From the NCBI RefSeq assembly GCF_001676785.2, contig NZ_CP015910.2, positions 558,001 to 622,000 on the forward strand: 64,000 nucleotides of DNA. Reading direction: 5' to 3'. The position numbers and the translations under genes are program-made. How positions within the stretch are numbered: position 1 is the first letter of the stretch; each line of letters begins with the position of its first letter. Below, one piece after another: positions 37,516 to 46,819 of the stretch. Source of the DNA: Brachyspira hyodysenteriae ATCC 27164 (GTDB taxonomy: Bacteria > Spirochaetota > Brachyspiria > Brachyspirales > Brachyspiraceae). Below the pieces are notes generated by a model. The model saw nothing but the letters and a program-made list of their open reading frames with translations. It searched no databases and was not told the origin of the DNA.

Positions 37516-37541
37516 TAATGGACTTGTTTTGAAATTACTTT

Positions 37542-37565
37542 ATAAAATTATATCTATAATTTTAT
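37542..37565 (+). terminator. Hairpin after the exporter permease
   Basis: Arms ATAAAATTATA and TATAATTTTAT (11 bp, perfect) 27 bases after the permease stop, followed by a T-rich stretch. It is the likely end of the toxin cluster transcript. Confidence 0.55.
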
Positions 37566-37977
37566 TTATATAATAATATTTTATATATTGTATAATCAAT
37601 GATTTTAATCTAGAAATATAGAGTTTTGTGCTAAGCATCAGATAATTGAGTACATAATATGTTTTATCTTAATACTGAAGTATCTACTAGATAAAAGAAC
37701 TGAGGTTTATGAGGTACACATAGTACTTGTGTAAATCCACTACAAATTAAAAAACTAATTTTTGATAAATTTAAAATTTTTTTTTTAGTATACTTTATGT
37801 AATATATTAATAGTTAAAAAATTACAATAATTTCATATATAACTTTCTCAACTAGTTTTGAAGAGGTATAAATTATTTTTTGGTTATTGAAAAAATCGTA
37901 TATTTTTTTAGTTATAAAAAATAATTATAATTAGTATAAGCTTAATATTAATGTATAATATATAAAGTTATATAATA

Positions 37978-38220
37978 AGATATCAGATATACGCTATTGT
38001 TTGAATTTTTTAAAAGATAATGATTCTTATAGTTATGAACTTTATAAATTAATTACTGGTAAGAGTTATAGAGAATATGAGATTACTAGCATACTTTATA
38101 CAGTGCTATAAGAAGATTTGAAGCCAGAACTTAATAGAAAGTTATTATGGTGCTGAAAGTTACTTAGGGATAATAAAATATTATAAGATTACAGAAGAAA
38201 AAAATATTTTTGCAGGATAG
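37978..38220 (+). pseudogene. Decayed PadR-type regulator
   Basis: One frame reads [26 protein letters not shown], then [12 protein letters not shown], a stop, and EDLKPELN. A neighbouring frame continues ESYYGAESYLGIIKYYKITEEKN before a stop at 38218-38220. The order (winged helix with SYGYEL-like YSYELY, LYTVL, then KYYKITEEG-like end) is that of PadR repressors. At least one stop and one frameshift break it. The 460 bases before it (37516-37977) show no gene beyond a terminator. PadR genes commonly stand beside HAAS-domain genes, as here. Confidence 0.7.
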
Positions 38221-38294
38221 AAATACGGCTATTCAGTAAAAAATAATAGATAAACTTTTTCATATTCAATATATATTGTATATATAGAATGTTA

Positions 38295-38930
38295 TGAAAA
38301 AATATTATGATAGATTATTTTTGTAATGAATAAAAAATAAATACTATAATACTCAAAAATTATATATCATATGAGAGAGGTTATAAATTATTTATATATG
38401 AAAAGCAAGAATATATAAATAATTCTAAAGAAGAAGCTTTTGAAAAGGCTCTAGATCTTTCGGAGATGTAGATTCTCTTCTTGAGGAATTATCAAAGGAT
38501 ACAAAAATAATTAATAAATATAGATTATATTTATTTGTTGGTATTATTGATATTGTTATTGTGGTATTTTTTAGTTTATTATTATGCTTTATATCTAAAA
38601 TAATAAAAATATAGGATTTTTTATTATATAATAATCAATTGATTGTTAGTATATTTTTTATTATTTATTGAATAATTAGTATTTTTTTAGTCATAGTGAT
38701 ACAGTTTATTAATATTTGTAATATATACAGAATAGTAGAATATAGTTATAATGATTATAAAATAAATTTGAAATATTTTATAATAAGTTTTATTATTATA
38801 TATATCTGTATTTATATTTAATATGTTTTTTTATTCTTCATCATATTCGGTTTGCATTTTTTATTATGAACTTTTTATCTTTGACTGTGTTTTTATTTCA
38901 TCAATTTTTTAAAAATTATTACAAAAATAT
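38295..38930 (+). pseudogene. Decayed HAAS/DUF1700-type membrane protein, copy 1
   Basis: Frames can be joined to give YEKQEYINNSKEEAFEKALDL, then GDVDSLLEELSKDTKIINKY and a membrane segment LYLFVGIIDIVIVVFFSLLL. Later pieces include VEYSYNDYKINLKYFIISFIIIYI. The first part has the sequence logic of HAAS domains (acidic helix, EEA…A…FGD, then LA/SK-EL), which accompany PadR regulators. Several frameshifts and stops disrupt it. Confidence 0.6.
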
Positions 38931-38939
38931 TAAAAAGAA

Positions 38940-39476
38940 ATATACTAATACCAAAGAAGTTATTCAGCAATTATATGAAATGAAAGATATTCTAAATTCT
39001 AAAGTTCGCATTATGTTAAAAATAGAATAAAATATAAAAAATAATCAGCAAATTTATAGATTGACTTGTAAATATTGATGAAGTTTTTGAGGATATCAGT
39101 AAAGATGCAAAAATTGTTCATAATTTATATATAAAAATATTAACATCTTTAATATAATATTTTTCTACAGCTATTTTAGCATTTATTTTTATTTAGTATT
39201 ATTTATATAGTTATTTACTCTTTTTGGAATTTCTCTGATAATATAAAACCGAAAATAATAAAATATAGTTATGATATATATAAAATTAATTTAAAAAACT
39301 CTATTATTGCTGTTATCATTTATTCTGTAATAATGATTATTATGAATATAATCACTGCTAAGTATAATAATTATTTGTGGTTTATTTTGGCTTTCAATGG
39401 AATATTAAATTGGACTATTTCTATAATTGCAGATTATAATTTATTTAGAAGTAGAATATCTGAATATAAGCAATAA
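38940..39476 (+). pseudogene. Decayed HAAS/DUF1700-type membrane protein, copy 2
   Basis: Contains VNIDEVFEDISKDAKIVHNLYIKIL, parallel to the first copy's VDSLLEELSKDTKIINKYRLYL. In another frame, about 90 open codons run to a stop at 39474-39476, with IKYSYDIYKINLKNSIIAVI parallel to the first copy's VEYSYNDYKINLKYFIISFI. So it is a diverged tandem duplicate, also broken by frameshifts. Confidence 0.6.
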
Positions 39477-39503
39477 AAACATTAATATTTTACACAAAGT
39501 ATA

Positions 39504-39531
39504 TTGACAGACATAATACTTTTGTTATAAT
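39504..39531 (+). promoter_or_regulatory. Sigma-70 promoter of the beta-barrel gene
   Basis: TTGACA (39504-39509), 16-base spacer, TATAAT (39526-39531). Both boxes are full consensus; the start would be near 39538, about 30 bases before the ATG. Confidence 0.8.
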
Positions 39532-39567
39532 ATTAAGATAAGATAAATAGCAGGCGTATTGTATTTT

Positions 39568-40572
39568 ATGAAAAAATTGTTATTTGTATTTTTGATATTA
39601 TCAAGCTTTCTTTTTGCTCAGAATGATTTTGTAAACTCAGGTTTCCATTATAGTTATAATTATTTTGGATTTCCATTTTCTGTAGATTTTGGATATGCAT
39701 ATAAGAAAAATTCACATTTTGTATACATTCCTCGTATTGGTATAAGTTTTGATTATGGTGCGGAATCATCATTTGGAATATTTGCTAATGCTGGAATGGA
39801 ATATAGATACAGAAGATTTTTTATAGATTTGAATTATAAACAAGGAATAACACCTCCATTTGCTACATTTAATTATAAAGATTTGGAATATTACGGACAA
39901 TTAAAATTAGGATACTCTTTTGATAATGTTATGATTTTCTATGGTATGAATATAGGTAAAATGGTAGCTTCAGAAAGAGAGGTTTATAGATTAAGTTCTA
40001 TATTTAAAATTAATCAAAGTATTGGTTTAAGTTCTACATTTGTTGATGATGGAGTTAATAAATTAAAATTCAATGCTGGTGTAGGTGCTAGTATTATACC
40101 TAATGAAAAACAGTATTCTTATAATGTTTCAGCCAGTATTCCTTATTCATTCTTTCATTATTGGGGAGAACTTGGAATTATGCCTTATATAGGATACAGT
40201 GCTTATTTTGATAAAAGTGAGAAAAAATATTCTATTGGTTTTAAATATTTATACTCTCTTATGATGATGCCTTTATCAAATTTAGAGGCACATGTTAAAA
40301 ATATGGACTTTCTTACATTTGCTCATTTTGAATATAAATTTTTTATGAGATTTCTTCCTTCTGGTTTTAATGATATATACTTAGTAGCTTTTGGAAATGT
40401 AGGTTATGGAAAATATTTTGAGGAGAGTATTGACAAAGGTAATTTGTTATATGTAGTAGGAGGCGGAATAGGATATAATCTTTACGGCACAACACCTTTA
40501 CAATTAACTTTCGGTGTTGATAATAATAATAGTTTGGTTATGAATTTGATAATTAGCACTATAGTATTTTAA
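39568..40572 (+). CDS. Outer-membrane beta-barrel protein
   Basis: 334 residues from the ATG at 39568 (an in-frame TTG at 39559 is less likely). A signal peptide (KKLLFVFLILSSFLFAQ) precedes a body rich in alternating aromatic/polar strands, such as YRYRRFFIDLNYKQG and GQLKLGYSFDNVMIFYGM, with a short final strand SLVMNLIISTIVF. The size fits a 12- to 16-strand barrel. No ligand-binding motif was recognised. It has its own consensus promoter, so it is independent of the decayed genes before it. Confidence 0.65.
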   Translation: MKKLLFVFLILSSFLFAQNDFVNSGFHYSYNYFGFPFSVDFGYAYKKNSHFVYIPRIGISFDYGAESSFGIFANAGMEYRYRRFFIDLNYKQGITPPFATFNYKDLEYYGQLKLGYSFDNVMIFYGMNIGKMVASEREVYRLSSIFKINQSIGLSSTFVDDGVNKLKFNAGVGASIIPNEKQYSYNVSASIPYSFFHYWGELGIMPYIGYSAYFDKSEKKYSIGFKYLYSLMMMPLSNLEAHVKNMDFLTFAHFEYKFFMRFLPSGFNDIYLVAFGNVGYGKYFEESIDKGNLLYVVGGGIGYNLYGTTPLQLTFGVDNNNSLVMNLIISTIVF

Positions 40573-40592
40573 TATTTTGGAGTTTATTGTTA

Positions 40593-40730
40593 ATGGTAAG
40601 TATTAAAAATAAAATAATATTTTCTTTTATATGCTGTGTACTTTATATTGTATGTTCTTTAGTGCCTTTTTTTATGAATAATTTAAATATTAATGAAAAC
40701 AATAAGAATTATGTTAGTAATTCTTATTAG
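40593..40730 (+). CDS. Possible 45-residue membrane peptide or gene remnant
   Basis: ATG at 40593 preceded by TTGGAG. The product MVSIKNKIIFSFICCVLYIV… is one membrane helix plus an Asn-rich tail, ending at a TAG at 40728. It resembles the N-terminal membrane anchor of a longer protein (a chemoreceptor-like start), so it could be a truncated remnant rather than a gene. It follows the barrel by 20 bases. Confidence 0.35.
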   Translation: MVSIKNKIIFSFICCVLYIVCSLVPFFMNNLNINENNKNYVSNSY

Positions 40731-40759
40731 AATCGTGCAGTATTTAAGGAGGATTTAAT

Positions 40760-41482
40760 ATGATGAGAAAGATTTTGACAGTTTTATTTTTATCTTTTAT
40801 TTTTAGTTTTTCAGCTTTTTCATACAGCAGAGATTTTAACGAGCTTTATAATCTTTATTATATGGCTAATGCCAATAAAGAAGCTGAGTTAAATCTTGCT
40901 ATAGAAAAAATGAAGAATGCAAATGTTGGAAAAATAGAAAAGCAAACTTATGATAATCTTATTTTACTAATGGATATATATATGAATCCTAAAAGTAAAA
41001 GAGAGGCTTATAAATTATTGAATAATAACATAAAAAAGAATACCCCTCTTTTATCAGAGAAAGATGCAGATTATATGGCTTCTGTTGCTGATGTGATGAG
41101 CGGAGCTATTAATTATTCTTCATTTAATGAAGTTATAAAATTTTCAGGAAAAGCAGGGGAGATATATGATAATGCTTTAAAAATTAATGCCAATCATTTT
41201 CCATCACTTTTGGGTAAGGCTATACTTACAGCATACAGTCCTGAATTTGTAGGAGGCGGAATAGATAAAGCAATTCCAATATTTAAAAAGGCTGAAATCA
41301 ATGCCAAAGAGAAATGGGAAAAACATACAGTTTATTTATGGACTTCTCAGGCTTATTTTAAAAATAATGATAAAACCAATTATGATAAGTATATAAAAAT
41401 GGCAAAAGATATTTTTCCAGAAGGAGTTTTTATAAAGAATGTTATTGATATGAACGCTAAAGGAAAAGGAATGTTTAATTAA
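40760..41482 (+). CDS. TPR-like periplasmic protein (TatT-like), diverged copy
   Basis: 240 residues with a strong AAGGAGG site and a signal peptide (TVLFLSFIFSFSAFSYS). The body is helical and contains FPSLLGKAILTAYSPEFVGGGIDKAIPIFKKAE and TVYLWTSQAYFKNNDKTNYDKYIKMAKDIFPEG, collinear with the proteins at 28766 and 58396 but clearly diverged. The family resembles TRAP-associated TatT (TPR-type) proteins. It lies upstream of another TPR-like secreted protein, separated by a hairpin. Confidence 0.6.
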   Translation: MMRKILTVLFLSFIFSFSAFSYSRDFNELYNLYYMANANKEAELNLAIEKMKNANVGKIEKQTYDNLILLMDIYMNPKSKREAYKLLNNNIKKNTPLLSEKDADYMASVADVMSGAINYSSFNEVIKFSGKAGEIYDNALKINANHFPSLLGKAILTAYSPEFVGGGIDKAIPIFKKAEINAKEKWEKHTVYLWTSQAYFKNNDKTNYDKYIKMAKDIFPEGVFIKNVIDMNAKGKGMFN

Positions 41483-41604
41483 ATAATAAAATAATAATTA
41501 AGATATATTGTACATGTTTATGAAATTAAAAGTTATATATTTTATATAAAAAGCTTTGCTTTTTGCCGCAGGTGTGGTTTTGTATGTATATACTTTGCTA
41601 AAAG

Positions 41605-41657
41605 AAGTGGTGATGGTCAGTTACCATAAATAATAAAAATATAAGAACCACTTTTTT
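41605..41657 (+). terminator. Terminator before the Lol-like cassette
   Basis: AAGTGGT (41605-41611) pairs with ACCACTT (41647-41653) and a T run follows. The loop is long (35 bases). The preceding 41560-41640 stretch is unusually GC-rich for the area and can be read as a short peptide, but no gene is supported. Confidence 0.5.
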
Positions 41658-41709
41658 ATAAACTTAAGATATATATATTGTTTGAGGATAAGAAAATAAG
41701 GATATTAAA

Positions 41710-42492
41710 ATGTTTAGAGTGATTGTTTTGATTTTTATTAACGCTTTCTTTTTATGCGGATTATATGGAGAGATTTCAAGCGAGGCCAATGCTGTATTAA
41801 AAGAAATAGATAATAAAAATAATGAATACCATTCAGGAACAAGACTTGTAAGAACTAGCGAAGCTAAAGATATCTTAAATAGAGTTAATAATAGTAATTT
41901 AAGCGAAGAAGAGAAAATGCATTTAAGTATAGAATGCTACACTCTTTGGGCTAATGTGTCTATTGCAAGCGGAACTTTTGAAGAAGATTATAAGACTTTG
42001 GGTGATATATATAATAACCTAAAAAAAGATAAAGTTTTCAAAAAAGGTTCTTCAGATATTTATGCTGCATTCGCTAATTTTGCAAACTCATTTACTTCAC
42101 TTGCATTTTTTAATAAAAAATATCCTTATAGTGTAATAGTTGATATGTATACTTATTCACGTTTGGCTTTATTAAAAGATAAAAATAATATAAAGGCAAA
42201 ACAAGTATACGGAATGTGGCAGATAGCTACTTTGGGTTTTTATAATAATGCTGCTTTTTATTCTGTAATAAGTTCTTTAAATGATACAAGTAATTTGCCA
42301 GATTATATGGTTTATAGGGCTTATATTTACAGGTCTATGGCATATATGAAAGTAAATGAAACTGGTAAAGCTTTTAAAGAATTAGATGAAGCTTTAAAAA
42401 TGTATCCTAAAGGCTTTTACGGATATTTATTAAAAGGTTCTTATGATAAAGGTAAGGACGGATTTTTAAGTGCGGAGGGTGCTGATTTTTAA
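41710..42492 (+). CDS. Secreted TPR-like protein heading the Lol-like cassette
   Basis: 260 residues with a signal peptide (MFRVIVLIFINAFFLCGLYG). The body is helical with repeat-like segments: LSIECYTLWANVSIASG, KGSSDIYAAFANFANSFTSLAF and a C-terminal TPR-like YIYRSMAYMKVNETGKAFKELDEALKMYPKGFYG. It ends 2 bases before the LolD-like ATPase gene, so the two are translated together. A periplasmic adaptor role for the export system is inference. Confidence 0.6.
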   Translation: MFRVIVLIFINAFFLCGLYGEISSEANAVLKEIDNKNNEYHSGTRLVRTSEAKDILNRVNNSNLSEEEKMHLSIECYTLWANVSIASGTFEEDYKTLGDIYNNLKKDKVFKKGSSDIYAAFANFANSFTSLAFFNKKYPYSVIVDMYTYSRLALLKDKNNIKAKQVYGMWQIATLGFYNNAAFYSVISSLNDTSNLPDYMVYRAYIYRSMAYMKVNETGKAFKELDEALKMYPKGFYGYLLKGSYDKGKDGFLSAEGADF

Positions 42493-42494
42493 TT

Positions 42495-43157
42495 ATGATA
42501 AAATGCAAAAATATTTCAAAAATATATAAAACTAAAGATTATAATATAACAGCAAATAAAAATATAAGTTTGGAAATAAAAGACGGCGAAATTGTATGGG
42601 TAGCTGGAGTTTCAGGAGCTGGTAAAAGTACGCTTCTTCATATATTATCAAGTATAGATATTCCTACAGAAGGTTCTGTTTATTGGAATGATAATGAGGT
42701 TTCAAAACTAAGTGATAGAGAAAGAAGCAATTTTAGGCTTTCAAATATAGGTCTCATTTTGCAGTCGCTTGAGCTTTTAAAAACTCAGAGTGTATTTGAT
42801 AATGTTGCATTGCCTCTTAAGTTTTTAAATGAAAGTTATTCTAATATAAATAAAAAAGTTAATGAAATATTAGAAAACTTAAAAATAGATAATTTAAAAA
42901 ATAAAAAGCCGGAACAGCTTTCAGGAGGACAGAAACAGAGAGTTGCAATTGCAAGAGCATTGGTAAGCGAAGCCCCTTATATATTCGGTGATGAGATTAG
43001 TGCTAATTTGGATACTGAAACAAGTAAATTTATTTATGAATATATAAGAAACACTATAAAGAAAAGAAACGGTATAGGATTTTTTATTTCGCATGATGAA
43101 TTGATAGAAGATTATGCGGACAAAAAATATATTATGAGAGATGGGGGGGTAACATAA
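42495..43157 (+). CDS. LolD/MacB-type ABC ATPase
   Basis: 220 residues. Walker A GVSGAGKST, signature LSGGQKQR, Walker B YIFGDEISANLD and H-loop FISHDE are intact; GDE(IS)ANLD is the LolD/MacB/FtsE variant of the Walker B/D-loop region. It energises an FtsX-type permease, encoded 44 bases downstream. In such mechanotransmission systems ATP hydrolysis drives periplasmic movement rather than direct transport. The set with a LolA-like protein points to lipoprotein or outer-membrane cargo release. Confidence 0.85.
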   Translation: MIKCKNISKIYKTKDYNITANKNISLEIKDGEIVWVAGVSGAGKSTLLHILSSIDIPTEGSVYWNDNEVSKLSDRERSNFRLSNIGLILQSLELLKTQSVFDNVALPLKFLNESYSNINKKVNEILENLKIDNLKNKKPEQLSGGQKQRVAIARALVSEAPYIFGDEISANLDTETSKFIYEYIRNTIKKRNGIGFFISHDELIEDYADKKYIMRDGGVT

Positions 43158-43201
43158 AATATGAAATAAAATTTTATTAATAATTATAATTGGGTAGATA
43201 A

Positions 43202-44419
43202 ATGAATATAATAAAATTAGCATTCGACAATCTCTGGTATAATAAAACCAGAACTATTTTGAATATGATACTTATTATAGTGTCTTTTGTATCTCTTATG
43301 ATGATAAGTGGATATAATAACTTCACAAAAGAAGGTATTATTACCAGTATCAATACAAGCGGAGGTTCTGTTGTAATAGCTGATAAATCTTATTGGGATA
43401 ATAAAAGCGAAAAAATTAATATGCTTAATAACAATGATTTTGAAGCAATTTATAAAAAGCTTGATACTATAAATGAAGTTAATGATTATCAGAAAAAGCT
43501 TGACATAAGCGGGCTTATAGGTAATGAAAATAAAAGCAAATTCTTTTCAGGTTATGCCTATGAAAAGCCTTCAAAAATAATGTCATCAGTTTCTTTAAAA
43601 GTGGGAACTCCTATATTTGACGATGACATTAGTACAATGGTTTTAGGTAAAGATTTAGGAGAGTTTTTTAATCTTAATTATGATGAAGAGCCTTATTTAA
43701 ATTTGATGACTGATTTTGGAGACGGTATAAATTTAGGTTCTTTAATGGCTGTTGGTTTAATATCTTTAAATAATAGTGCAGCTGATGAAATTACAATATA
43801 TAGTCCTCTTAATGCAGTATATGAAGTATTTGGGCTTGAATATGGTAATGCACATAATTTATTAGTATATTTAAAAGATTATAAAAAAGCAGAAGAAATA
43901 AAAAATGATCTTAATAAATATTTTAATGAAAACAATTTAAATTATGAGGCTAAAGATTGGAAGGATTTGAATGCATTCTTACTTTCTGTTATTGATATGA
44001 ATACTAATAATTATTTAATAGCATTATTTATATTAAGTATATTAGTATTTGTTTCAGTTATGCAAATGCTTACAACAAATTTTTTAGAGCGTTTAAATGA
44101 ATTTGGTACTATGAGAGCTTTGGGTATAAATATAAAAAATGTAACTTTGCTTTTATTTTTGGAAATTATTATAATGGCAGTATTGAGTTCTGTTATTTCA
44201 ATAATAATTTCTTATGGAGCTTCAGGTATATTGAATGCTTCAAATTTTATAATGAAATTTCCAGGTGCTACAGACGGTTATCCTTTAAGTTTATTACTAA
44301 CATTTAAAGATACTGTTTTAATATTTGCATGGGTATTATCTGTATCAATATTAGCAGGTATTTATCCAATAATAAAGGTTATAAAAATGCCTATAATAGA
44401 GGTGATAAAGTATGTGTAA
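43202..44419 (+). CDS. FtsX/LolE-type ABC permease
   Basis: 405 residues with the MacB/LolCE layout: one N-terminal helix (residues 17-35, MILIIVSFVSLMMISG), a large periplasmic domain, and three C-terminal helices, including LIALFILSILVFVSVMQML followed by the conserved ERLNEFGTMRALG coupling loop. It pairs with the ATPase just upstream; a single permease gene suggests a homodimer. It overlaps the next gene by 8 bases. Confidence 0.85.
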   Translation: MNIIKLAFDNLWYNKTRTILNMILIIVSFVSLMMISGYNNFTKEGIITSINTSGGSVVIADKSYWDNKSEKINMLNNNDFEAIYKKLDTINEVNDYQKKLDISGLIGNENKSKFFSGYAYEKPSKIMSSVSLKVGTPIFDDDISTMVLGKDLGEFFNLNYDEEPYLNLMTDFGDGINLGSLMAVGLISLNNSAADEITIYSPLNAVYEVFGLEYGNAHNLLVYLKDYKKAEEIKNDLNKYFNENNLNYEAKDWKDLNAFLLSVIDMNTNNYLIALFILSILVFVSVMQMLTTNFLERLNEFGTMRALGINIKNVTLLLFLEIIIMAVLSSVISIIISYGASGILNASNFIMKFPGATDGYPLSLLLTFKDTVLIFAWVLSVSILAGIYPIIKVIKMPIIEVIKYV

Positions 44420-45092
44420 AAAAACAATAAAAATTTTATTAATAATAAGTGTTTTATCTTTTAATTTGTATAGTCAGGATATATTTAATGATTTTGTAAA
44501 AATTTACAATAGAGACGGAAAAAGTTATAAGATGTCCGGAACTTTTACTGATATAAAAGACGGTAAAAAGAAGGTTAATGATTTTGATATGATAGTAGGA
44601 AAAGATTATAAATTAATGTATTTAAAAAATAATAATACTCTTTTTCTTGCTAATAATCAGGGATTTTTTGTTCAGTCAAAAGGTCAGATTTCTCCTTTAA
44701 AAATTTCTGGAAGTTATATTGTAACGGGTGCTGCAAATATGAATGATTTGATGTCTATTAATTTTATTGATGACTATGAAGTAGAAAAAATTGTCAGTAC
44801 TGAAGAAATAAATTTAGTAAAGAAAAATAAGAGTGTACCTTATTCCAAAGCTATTTTAAAAAAAATGTCTGGAGGATATACTATAGACTTTTTTGATAAT
44901 AGCGGAAAGGCTTTGAAAAGAGGAATATATAAGATAAGTAATAATTATTTTAATGACATGGAGTTTTATAATTTGATTATCAATAAAAATATAAGTACTG
45001 TATGTCATGTAGAAAAAATAGAATCTTCAAGTTATTCAAGCTCATATTTTAGAAGTGATAATATGAAAATGCTTTTTGGTTTGTTTAAATAA
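44412..45092 (+). CDS. LolA-like periplasmic (outer-membrane lipoprotein sorting) protein
   Basis: 226 residues with a signal peptide (IKILLIISVLSFNLYSQ). The pattern YNRDGKSYKMSGTFTDIKDGKKKVNDFDMIVGKDYKLM, then FLANNQGFFVQ, resembles the outer-membrane lipoprotein-sorting family with a half-barrel fold. Such proteins commonly sit beside MacB-like permeases. It would carry a hydrophobic or lipoprotein cargo across the periplasm. The call is by weak pattern and strong context, so the fold should be treated as likely, not certain. Confidence 0.6.
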   Translation: MCKKTIKILLIISVLSFNLYSQDIFNDFVKIYNRDGKSYKMSGTFTDIKDGKKKVNDFDMIVGKDYKLMYLKNNNTLFLANNQGFFVQSKGQISPLKISGSYIVTGAANMNDLMSINFIDDYEVEKIVSTEEINLVKKNKSVPYSKAILKKMSGGYTIDFFDNSGKALKRGIYKISNNYFNDMEFYNLIINKNISTVCHVEKIESSSYSSSYFRSDNMKMLFGLFK

Positions 45093-45104
45093 TAATAAAA
45101 AATA

Positions 45105-46184
45105 ATGAAAGATACTTTGATTAATAGATTAATAGTATATTTAACTTTTTTTATATTTGTTGTATCATCCATAGCATTTGCTGATATATCTCCTAGATTT
45201 GGCATAAAGAATAGTTTTAATTATATAGATTTAAAAGAAAATGAATATCTAGGAGATTCAATATTTAGTAATGATACATATATATATTTAGGTTTTGAAT
45301 ATCTTGACAATAATTTTTATTTTTCATTTAAACCTGCAATTAAAATATATACTAAAGATAATACAGAATTTATTTATGATAATGGAAGTATTATAAAACA
45401 AAATGATAATAAAGCTTATGCTTCTTTTACATTCGATGAAATACAATTTAATTATATAAATGAGATTTTAGGATTTTATATAGGAAAGAGGAAATTTCAT
45501 TTCGGAGAAGGTTTTAACAGGCAATATATGTTTGTTGGTGAAAGTGTACTTTATAATGATTATGAGTCTTTATATAATACGGAGCTTAATTTTTATCAAG
45601 GAAATATTACTCATTCAATAGGATTCATTACAGACACTAAATCAATAGATTTATTAAAAGAGCCGAACTATTATACTTCTTGGTATTATTTAAAATATTC
45701 TTCATCTCATTTGGGATTAATGGGTATAACAAAATACACTTATGATTTACAAAAGAAAAATAATTTAATGCTTGGTTTTGAGACTTCATATATATTCGAT
45801 ATAGGTTTTAAACTTTATGGAAATGTTACTTATAATATTTTAAGCAGTAATGATATAGGAAAGAGTCTTAATGATATAAAAAGTTTATTAGGTATTAATT
45901 ATACTTTTATTTATAATTATAATTTGATACTTAGTCCTTATGTAGAATATTTTTATGAGGATAGTCATTCATTTTATTCTGTAGGGCTTTATTTATCTTT
46001 CCTTAACAATTTATTTAATATAATAACTTATTTCTCTCATTCTCCTGGTTATAAAATGGATTTAGATACCAAACTTCTTATTAATTATAATAATTTTAAT
46101 TTTACTTTTAATTATTATACTCCTTTCAATAATGATGAAATTTTAGAGCATACATTTGAAATATCATTGGAATATAACTATTAA
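45105..46184 (+). CDS. Outer-membrane beta-barrel at the end of the Lol-like cassette
   Basis: 359 residues, start 12 bases after the LolA-like gene. A signal peptide (YLTFFIFVVSSIAFAD) precedes alternating strands, for example FNYINEILGFYIGKRKFHFGEG and FNFTFNYYTPFNNDEILEHTF, and the last residues EISLEYNY end in an aromatic residue as barrels do. It may be the outer-membrane endpoint or client of the upstream ABC/LolA-like system. That linkage is inference from operon structure. Confidence 0.65.
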   Translation: MKDTLINRLIVYLTFFIFVVSSIAFADISPRFGIKNSFNYIDLKENEYLGDSIFSNDTYIYLGFEYLDNNFYFSFKPAIKIYTKDNTEFIYDNGSIIKQNDNKAYASFTFDEIQFNYINEILGFYIGKRKFHFGEGFNRQYMFVGESVLYNDYESLYNTELNFYQGNITHSIGFITDTKSIDLLKEPNYYTSWYYLKYSSSHLGLMGITKYTYDLQKKNNLMLGFETSYIFDIGFKLYGNVTYNILSSNDIGKSLNDIKSLLGINYTFIYNYNLILSPYVEYFYEDSHSFYSVGLYLSFLNNLFNIITYFSHSPGYKMDLDTKLLINYNNFNFTFNYYTPFNNDEILEHTFEISLEYNY

Positions 46185-46235
46185 CGCTATATTATTATTA
46201 ATTATTAATAATATTTTAATTATGAAAAAATTATA

Positions 46236-46263
46236 TTGACATAGTAAAATATATATGTATAAT
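46236..46263 (+). promoter_or_regulatory. Promoter of first small secreted-protein gene
   Basis: TTGACA (46236-46241), 16-base spacer, TATAAT (46258-46263). The whole block, including the following CCTATAC and AGGAGG site, is nearly repeated before the next gene. Confidence 0.8.
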
Positions 46264-46284
46264 CCTATACCTTAGGAGGGTTAT

Positions 46285-46685
46285 ATGAATAATAGTTTTT
46301 TAAAATTTTATTTATTTTAATTGCACTAAATTTATTATCTATAAGCTACGGCAATGAATACACATATGCTACGCCTGTAGATTCTAAATGGTATGGTACT
46401 TATATTGTGTCAGCAGATGATCAAGAAATAAAATCTGATATGAAAATATTAGTAGATGAACAAGGTATAACTCTAAGTATCATTGTAAATGGAAAGCAAA
46501 TAGATAGTACAACTATGACAAATGATGTGATAATAAAAGTATCAGATAATATTTATAAAAATAAAACAGTTATTAAAAATGGTCAAGCGGTATATATTGA
46601 ATTTATATTTACAGATACAGCAGTTACAATGAATAATTATACAGAAGGAGAATTGATAAATTCATTGATTTTAGAAAAACAATAA
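46285..46685 (+). pseudogene. Small secreted protein, frameshifted near its start
   Basis: An ideal TTAGGAGGG site precedes the ATG at 46285, but the frame hits a stop after 11 codons. Adding one T to the six-T run at about 46293-46298 restores a 133-residue protein whose start (FFKILFILIALNLLSI) matches the signal peptide of the paralogue at 46820. The body continues KWYGTYIVSADDQEIKSDMKI… to the stop at 46683-46685. At the lipobox position it has Tyr (SISYG) where the paralogue has Cys. It may be a true pseudogene, a slippage-controlled gene, or carry a sequencing error. Confidence 0.75.
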
Positions 46686-46770
46686 TTGCTATAATAAATG
46701 AAAGTTTGATAAAAATAATGATAATATAAAAGTCTAATTTTTAAAGTTTAATAAATGTGAAAACTTTATA

Positions 46771-46798
46771 TTGACATAGTAAAAAATACATTTATAAT
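46771..46798 (+). promoter_or_regulatory. Promoter of second small lipoprotein gene
   Basis: TTGACA (46771-46776), 16-base spacer, TATAAT (46793-46798), followed by the same CCTATAC-TTAGGAGG leader as the first gene. It is a duplicated control region. Confidence 0.8.
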
Positions 46799-46819
46799 CC
46801 TATACTTTAGGAGGTATGT

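Noticed and set aside
41560..41640. Short GC-richer stretch readable as a peptide before the Lol-like cassette
   Set aside because: No start codon with a ribosome binding site; it looks like part of a terminator or a gene remnant too short to name.
46407..46685. Separate 92-residue protein starting at an internal GTG
   Set aside because: The signal peptide and start region lie upstream in another frame with a perfect ribosome binding site, so this is the downstream part of a frameshifted gene.
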